Source: Bacillota bacterium (lineage in GTDB: Bacteria; Bacillota; Clostridia; Lachnospirales; Lachnospiraceae). Taken from it: DNA of 18,397 bases. Each line of letters starts with the position of its first letter. The stretch's first letter is position 1. Below are positions 14,236-18,397 of this stretch, in pieces. Below the pieces are notes generated by a model. It had not been told where the DNA came from and did no database searches. It saw only the letters and a program-made list of their open reading frames with translations. Location of the stretch: positions 1 through 18,397 of the forward strand of contig JAFADH010000153.1 in NCBI GenBank assembly GCA_023424995.1, written 5' to 3'. A program made the position numbers and the translations under genes.

Positions 14236-14811
14236 TTAACTGCCGGCAGGAGTGCGCAGCCTGTACCTGTCAACCAGTTTATCCAGCATATAATGAAGCG
14301 GCTTAAACAATACAAGTGCTGCCAGGAAATTCGAGATACCGTGGGTGATATCAAAGGGTATTCCGGCTATCCAGTACGCAGTGCCTGTGGCGATGCCTCC
14401 GGTTATAAAGTAAGGTATGGAGCATAAGGCCCCAAAGAACAATCCATAGATACCGGAGATAACCGCCCATAATATCTGGTTACGAAGCGTATGAAAAAAT
14501 AATGCAATAGCATAAAGTATGGTCCACACATACAGGTAATTCAGCCACCACAATCCAATTCCGTATATGGCGCCCTCAAGGACAACAAATACATACACGA
14601 TGAATATTGTTTTACGCCCATAGGTTAAGGTATACAGAATAATCAATATGGAGACAAGCTCCACATTGGGGATAAAGCTTAAGGTTACCTGGACTACCAG
14701 AAGTATGGAGCTTAACAATCCGATAATCACAATATCATGAATCCAGATGGGCTTCTGATTTTTCTTCCTGTTCATTCCGGTATCAGTATCCGACTGTAAG
14801 TGTGAGCTCAT
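14236..14811 (-). CDS. ECF transporter S (substrate-binding) component
   Basis: A membrane protein of about 191 aa with five to six hydrophobic helices; features such as WIHDIVIIGLLSSILLVVQV, the central GAIYGIGLWWLNYLYVW and GIPFDITHGISNFLAALVLF fit the ECF S-component family. It would bind a vitamin or cofactor and use a shared energy-coupling module encoded elsewhere, since no EcfA or EcfT gene is here. Start choice is uncertain: ATG 14811 has GGTGAT nearby, ATG 14823 gives four more residues without a clear ribosome binding site, and ATG 14775 begins at MNRKKNQ. With 14811 it overlaps the DUF4430 gene by 29 bp. The DUF4430 partner suggests cobalamin or a similar large ligand, but that is inference. 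Confidence 0.82.
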   Translation of the reverse strand: MSSHLQSDTDTGMNRKKNQKPIWIHDIVIIGLLSSILLVVQVTLSFIPNVELVSILIILYTLTYGRKTIFIVYVFVVLEGAIYGIGLWWLNYLYVWTILYAIALFFHTLRNQILWAVISGIYGLFFGALCSIPYFITGGIATGTAYWIAGIPFDITHGISNFLAALVLFKPLHYMLDKLVDRYRLRTPAGS

Positions 14812-15187
14812 AATGATCACCATCCGCTATCGGTGTCGTATCTGCCCCGGTATATACGTCTTCTCCGCCTTTTGTGATACACCACCATTCCTGATTGGCA
14901 TCATCCGCCTTACGTCCGTTTACCTCGGTAATGAATAATCCATAGTCGCTTTCCGCTCCTACGATCAGCTTCTCTTCCTCCAATGCCTGGCTGAGGAATT
15001 CGGCATCGGTATGAAGCGTAAATACCTCAGTCTCTTCCTCCGGAATCACAACATCCACAATAATTTCCTTGGCCCCTTTTACCGTCTCAGGTTTAAAATT
15101 GCTATACACAAGCCATAGGGCAGCTGCAATGATGAGCATCGCAACAATACCAAGAATACCTAATAATAACCTTCTGTTCTGTTTCAT
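14783..15187 (-). CDS. Membrane-anchored DUF4430 (transcobalamin-like C-terminal) protein
   Basis: A 134-aa protein with a basic N-terminus and one membrane segment (residues about 7-29), then an extracytoplasmic DUF4430 domain (about 40-134) containing LSQALEEEKLI, a GLFITEVNG segment, the EWWCITKGGEDVYTG core and a terminal DGDHYELTLTVGY strand. This domain resembles the C-terminal beta domain of transcobalamin/intrinsic factor and is frequently found near ECF transporter genes. It probably captures a ligand outside the membrane for the S component encoded just downstream. AGGAG lies 5 nt before the ATG at 15187. Confidence 0.87.
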   Translation of the reverse strand: MKQNRRLLLGILGIVAMLIIAAALWLVYSNFKPETVKGAKEIIVDVVIPEEETEVFTLHTDAEFLSQALEEEKLIVGAESDYGLFITEVNGRKADDANQEWWCITKGGEDVYTGADTTPIADGDHYELTLTVGY

Positions 15188-15343
15188 CCTGACTCCTATC
15201 TTACCGTAAACGGCATCCTGATTTTACTTTTAACAGCTATGTATAAAAAATCCTCTGCCCACTTACAGGAAAAGGACAATAAAATCAGACTGCCGGACTA
15301 TTACTTGCAGTTGCTTTATTGTACCGTATATTTATACCTGCAC

Positions 15344-15373
15344 AGTATAGCATCAGCAGGTTGCGAATGTCAA
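15344..15373 (-). promoter_or_regulatory. Promoter of the DUF4430-ECF pair
   Basis: Read on the minus strand: TTGACA (15373-15368), 18-nt spacer, TATACT (15349-15344) with the extended -10 TG. Transcription would start near 15337, giving a leader of about 150 nt before the DUF4430 ATG. No B12-box or other riboswitch core was recognised in that leader. Confidence 0.72.
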
Positions 15374-15390
15374 CCCTAAGGGAATTGCCC

Positions 15391-15418
15391 TTGCTATTTT
15401 TTGTATGTATGATATAAT
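15391..15418 (+). promoter_or_regulatory. Promoter of the aldose 1-epimerase gene
   Basis: TTGCTA (15391-15396), 16-nt spacer, TATAAT (15413-15418) preceded by TGA as an extended -10. It lies back to back with the DUF4430 promoter, and AAGGG-AATTG-CCCTT (15378-15392) sits between the two -35 boxes as a possible shared site. Confidence 0.7.
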
Positions 15419-15460
15419 ATCGACAGACATTAGTATATTTATTAAGGAGCAGGAAGGCAT

Positions 15461-16519
15461 ATGAAGATTTCACGGAAATCATTTGGCAGGACGTCCCGGA
15501 GTGAGGAAGCGACCCTTTATACCTTAACAAACGGGAATGGCATGAAAGTATCTTTAACAGATTTTGGTGCCAATATTGTAAGTATTATCGTACCGGATTC
15601 AAAGGGAAACGCAGCGGATGTTAATCTGGGTTTTGACAATATAGCAGGCTACGAGGAGAATGCACCCGGATTCGGTTCCTTTATCGGAAGACATGCTAAC
15701 CGCATCGGCGGCGCTAAGTTTGAATTAAACGGCAAGGTTTATGAATTAGATAAAAATGATGGTTCCAATAATCTTCATGGCGGCTTTACGGGTTACAACA
15801 AATTCATGTATGAGGCGGAGGTTTATGAGGATGACGAGATCGCAAGCGTAGAATTCTCACGGCTCAGTCCCCACATGGAGCAGGGCTTCCCCGGTAATCT
15901 GGATATCACGGTCACCTATAGCCTGACAGAAGCTAATGAACTGGTAATTGAATATCTTGCGGTTTCTGACCGTGATACCATAGTGAATCTTACAAATCAT
16001 GCATACTTTAATCTGGCAGGCCATGATTCCGGTTCTGTTCTGGAGCATAAGGTATGGATTAAGGCTAACCAGTTTACTCCTACCACGCCGGATCTGATAC
16101 CGACCGGTGAATTAAGAGATGTGACAGGTACTCCCATGGATTTTAGAACACCTAAGACAATCGGACAGGATATCGGGGCAGATTATGAACCGCTTAAGGC
16201 AGCCGGTGGTTATGACCACAATTATGTCCTTGATACCAGCGGAACGGGAGTTGAAAAGATCGCTGAGCTGATCGAAGAAAAGAGCGGAAGAAGGATGGAG
16301 GTATTCACTGATCTGCCGGGTGTGCAGCTGTATACGGGCAATTTCCTGAACCCGGTCAATAACAGCAAGGCCGGTGCCGTATACCAAAAGAGATGCGGTG
16401 TATGCTTTGAGACTCAGTATTACCCCAACTCCTGCAATATAAAGGAATTTCCTTCCTGTATACTGAAGGCAGGCAAGGAATTCGATTCCGTAACGATCTA
16501 CAAATTCTCCTGGAAATAA
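15461..16519 (+). CDS. galM: Aldose 1-epimerase (mutarotase)
   Basis: A 352-aa cytoplasmic mutarotase interconverting alpha and beta anomers of galactose or glucose. Family motifs are in order: LTDFGANIVSI, FGSFIGRHANRIGGAKF, NNLHGG, NLTNHAYFNLAGH (catalytic His near residue 180), YDHNYVL and FETQYYPNS (catalytic Glu near 316). The length is normal and AAGGAG lies at 15444-15449 before ATG 15461. It stands alone, not in a gal operon, with its own promoter, so a general sugar-anomer role is as likely as the Leloir pathway. Confidence 0.95.
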   Translation: MKISRKSFGRTSRSEEATLYTLTNGNGMKVSLTDFGANIVSIIVPDSKGNAADVNLGFDNIAGYEENAPGFGSFIGRHANRIGGAKFELNGKVYELDKNDGSNNLHGGFTGYNKFMYEAEVYEDDEIASVEFSRLSPHMEQGFPGNLDITVTYSLTEANELVIEYLAVSDRDTIVNLTNHAYFNLAGHDSGSVLEHKVWIKANQFTPTTPDLIPTGELRDVTGTPMDFRTPKTIGQDIGADYEPLKAAGGYDHNYVLDTSGTGVEKIAELIEEKSGRRMEVFTDLPGVQLYTGNFLNPVNNSKAGAVYQKRCGVCFETQYYPNSCNIKEFPSCILKAGKEFDSVTIYKFSWK

Positions 16520-16544
16520 AATATAAGCAGTACTGCATAAGAAA

Positions 16545-16600
16545 GCTCCCCGGTTGAATATGGTTCATGAGCTGCCATGTTCAATCAGGGAGCATTTGTT
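16545..16600. terminator. Bidirectional terminator between galM and upp
   Basis: Arms 16545-16563 and 16575-16593 pair over 19 positions with two G-U wobbles and one mismatch (GCTCCC/GGGAGC at the base). Toward the right it is followed by ATTTGTTATT, and on the minus strand by TTTCTTAT. It therefore probably ends both the rightward galM and leftward upp transcripts. Confidence 0.75.
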
Positions 16601-16651
16601 ATTCATAAGCATACAGATAACTGCGGATCAGTTGTTATAGTTCAATAATAT

Positions 16652-17281
16652 TTATTTCGTTCCGTAGATTCTGTCACCGGCATCACCAAGTCCGGGCAGG
16701 ATATAACCCTTATCGTTTAACCTATCATCCAGGTTACCGATGTAGATATCTACATCCGGGTGGAATTTTGTTAGGCGTTCAACACCTTCCGGTGCTGCAA
16801 TCAGACATAAGAAATGAATTTTTGAAATTCCTCTCTTTTTAAGAAGATCGATTGCCGCAACTGCGGAACCGCCGGTTGCGAGCATAGGGTCTACCACAAA
16901 GATTTCGCGATCAGCTGCATCGGAGGGCAGCTTACAGAAATATTCCACAGGTTCTAAGGTTTCCTCGTTTCTATATAATCCAATATGTCCCACCTTTGCA
17001 TTTGGAATCAGGTTTAAGATACCGTCAGCCATGTGCAGTCCGGCACGGAGTATCGGTACGATACATAGTTTCTTTCCTTCGATTTCCTTAGCAACCGTTT
17101 TTACAAGAGGAGTTTCAATCTCGATATCCGCCAGAGGGAGTTTTCTGGTAGCTTCATAGCAAATCAACATGGCTACCTCTGATACAAGATCACGGAATTC
17201 CTTGGTGGATGTGGTCTTGCGTCTCATAATCCCTAATTTGTGATGTATTAACGGATGGTCCATAATAATAACATTTGACAT
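16652..17281 (-). CDS. upp: Uracil phosphoribosyltransferase
   Basis: A 209-aa salvage enzyme converting uracil and PRPP to UMP in the cytoplasm. It has the usual length and motifs: the N-terminal HPLIHHKLGIMRRKTTSTKEFR, PILRAGLHMADG, the PRPP loop DPMLATGGSA (about residues 131-140) and the uracil-binding C-terminus YILPGLGDAGDRIYGTK. AGGAGG lies 7 nt before the ATG at 17281. It is a single-gene unit here, with a probable promoter at 17351-17324. Confidence 0.98.
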   Translation of the reverse strand: MSNVIIMDHPLIHHKLGIMRRKTTSTKEFRDLVSEVAMLICYEATRKLPLADIEIETPLVKTVAKEIEGKKLCIVPILRAGLHMADGILNLIPNAKVGHIGLYRNEETLEPVEYFCKLPSDAADREIFVVDPMLATGGSAVAAIDLLKKRGISKIHFLCLIAAPEGVERLTKFHPDVDIYIGNLDDRLNDKGYILPGLGDAGDRIYGTK

Positions 17282-17323
17282 TTTTCTACCTCCTAAGTTT
17301 ATTCTTCTTAATATCCATCGAAC

Positions 17324-17351
17324 ATAATACCATAGAATTAAGGTTTATTAA
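17324..17351 (-). promoter_or_regulatory. Probable upp promoter
   Basis: On the minus strand TTAATA (17351-17346), 16-nt spacer, TATTAT (17329-17324), giving a leader of about 36 nt. The boxes are imperfect and the region is AT-rich, so chance matches are possible. Confidence 0.4.
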
Positions 17352-17544
17352 AGCAAAAAATACAATTATTCGTCTATATTTTACCCATTTATTATTATTC
17401 TCCATCAAATAAAAATATTGTTGATTTCTGCTTCAAGTTATGTAATATTATTATAGTTATTATTCTTATATTCATCCGGGAACGTTTCGCCAATTCTGAA
17501 AACTACTCTCTCAACAAAGCCGGTTATATGCCATATAATATAAT

Positions 17545-17650
17545 AAATAAAAAAAGACAGTTCATACGACTGTCTTTGCATTTTCCGGGCTATAAAAAGA
17601 GGAGAAGCCCGGTAGAGGGGGGAGGGTAGCTGCCGGGCTTATTTTATGAA
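17545..17650. ncRNA. Candidate structured RNA, strand uncertain
   Basis: In an AT-rich gap, three GC-rich structures are packed together. AAAGACAG/CTGTCTTT is at 17553-17560 and 17570-17577. AAGCCCGGTAG/CTGCCGGGCTT is at 17605-17615 and 17630-17640, with an AGGGGGGAGGGTAG loop. CCGGGCT at 17585-17591 can pair instead with AGCCCGG at 17606-17612, so two folds are mutually exclusive. On the plus strand TATAAT (17534-17539) precedes the block and TTATTTTATG follows. On the minus strand the block ends in a stem plus TTTTTTTATTTATT, a good terminator, and the loop becomes C-rich like loops of sRNAs that bind ribosome binding sites. No Rfam family is recognised. Confidence 0.45.
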
Positions 17651-17965
17651 AAAAATTATCTTGTAAGCAATATTAAATTATAAATAGTATCTTTTAACTT
17701 ATTTTTGATTATAAAAGACATATATGTTCTATGTATGGATATATTATGAACATTCTGTTAATATTTCAGTTGTAGCTGTATGAATAATATATAAAATCGA
17801 ATATTATTGAAAAAAATCATATTTGGAAGACGTTACGATTCATAGATATATTGGCAGTAATGTCAGCATTTGCAGAGTTTTATTTTGTGTCCGCAGCGAA
17901 TAATAGTATTATGAAATAAAGAAATTGTGCCGATGATTATGTTATCACGAAGAGAGGGTGATTAT
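17651..17965. other. AT-rich intergenic stretch
   Basis: No gene or strong hairpin is seen. A possible rightward promoter TTGGAA (17823-17828), 18-nt spacer, TATATT (17847-17852) could serve the gene at 17966; it is weak evidence in such AT-rich DNA. Confidence 0.3.
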
Positions 17966-18397
17966 ATGTCGAATGTATTTAAAAAATTACTCAACAAAGA
18001 GCTGGGCGAAGGAAATTATCACCGGTATTTTTCGTCTGTAAAAAAAAGTATGGAAACAAAGATCAGCGACAGCCAAACCATCTATAATGATATGTATGAA
18101 AAATTGAAATACAGGGATTACAAATCCATTACAAAGATGCATAACCGATTAAATGATACTATGCTTCTTGCTTTCCGTATCAGCAAAAACTTTTTCATGG
18201 CGTTCCTATTTTATCTGGGAGCATCGGTCTTCCTGATTATGAAAGGTATTCAGCCGGAGCTGTCGATTGCAGCTTTAGTCCTTATGAATGTATGCTTTAT
18301 TTATAAGACGTACGAATTTGTATCAAATAAGTTCTGTTATATTGACGCCCAGATTGTGCTGGTATATAAAGCGGTACTTGACCGTATTATTTTGAAT
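17966..18397 (+). CDS. Membrane protein of unknown function, 3'-truncated
   Basis: The frame is open for 144 codons to the window edge with no stop, so the C-terminus is missing. It begins MSNVFKKLLNKELGEGNYHR, continues with a highly charged, Lys- and Tyr-rich region (to about 70) that is probably helical and cytoplasmic, then two membrane segments (about 77-93 and 99-116) and a further polar stretch. ATG 17966 is preceded by AGAGGGTGAT as the ribosome binding site. No family is recognised. Confidence 0.7.
   Translation, partial: MSNVFKKLLNKELGEGNYHRYFSSVKKSMETKISDSQTIYNDMYEKLKYRDYKSITKMHNRLNDTMLLAFRISKNFFMAFLFYLGASVFLIMKGIQPELSIAALVLMNVCFIYKTYEFVSNKFCYIDAQIVLVYKAVLDRIILN

Noticed and set aside
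15188..15340. Cobalamin riboswitch before the DUF4430-ECF pair (minus strand)
   Set aside because: No B12-box or GCCACTG core could be found on the transcribed strand.
17605..17640. G-quadruplex in the AGGGGGGAGGG loop
   Set aside because: Only two G-runs of three or more are present in the loop, too few for an intramolecular quadruplex.
1..18397. CRISPR array, tRNA or rRNA genes, transposase or phage genes
   Set aside because: No regularly spaced repeats, tRNA T-loop and acceptor signatures, rRNA sequence or mobile-element proteins were seen on either strand.

Overview
The window looks like chromosomal DNA of a strictly anaerobic clostridial Firmicute, probably a Lachnospiraceae member. 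This rests on moderate GC genes separated by very AT-rich gaps, AGGAGG-type ribosome binding sites, TTGACA/TATAAT promoters, an oxygen-sensitive 2-oxoacid:ferredoxin oxidoreductase, a solitary ECF S component and a DUF4430 protein. The family assignment is inference from gene content, since no rRNA or other marker is present.

Region 1 (1-6297, + strand) is an aryl-2-oxoacid / aryl-acid CoA module: paaK (5'-truncated), iorA, iorB, an ACT-domain protein, a second complete paaK, and a second ACT-domain protein, closed by an intrinsic terminator. IorAB interconverts aryl pyruvates and arylacetyl-CoA using ferredoxin, PaaK interconverts arylacetate and arylacetyl-CoA, and the small double-ACT proteins probably sense an amino acid. 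An unusually long gap (1218-1582) inside this otherwise tight cluster holds a strong hairpin, a possible three-way structure and a 21-codon ORF with a good ribosome binding site.

Region 2 (6298-8921, +) is a three-gene surface-glycan cluster with overlapping genes and non-ATG starts: a GT2 glycosyltransferase fused to a GtrA-like membrane domain, a membrane-anchored NAGPA-type phosphodiester glycosidase, and a small four-helix membrane protein. Its leader carries three successive inverted repeats.

Region 3 (8922-13591, +) is a taurine/nitrate/sulfonate-type ABC importer (permease, lipoprotein, ATPase) followed by a metal-dependent amidohydrolase. Its leader contains a good sigma-A promoter, an early intrinsic terminator, and an unannotated 38-codon ORF with the best ribosome binding site in the region; its stop overlaps the permease start. 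This is the most interesting regulatory arrangement in the window.

Region 4 (13592-17281) holds housekeeping and transport genes: a cold-shock gene with a strong extended -10 promoter and tandem terminators; a leftward pair encoding a DUF4430 membrane-anchored protein and an ECF S component; a divergently transcribed aldose 1-epimerase; and leftward upp.

Region 5 (17282-18397) is AT-rich and includes a compact block of GC-rich stems with mutually exclusive pairings (about 17545-17650), a candidate small RNA or attenuator of uncertain strand. It ends in a two-helix membrane protein gene cut by the window edge.
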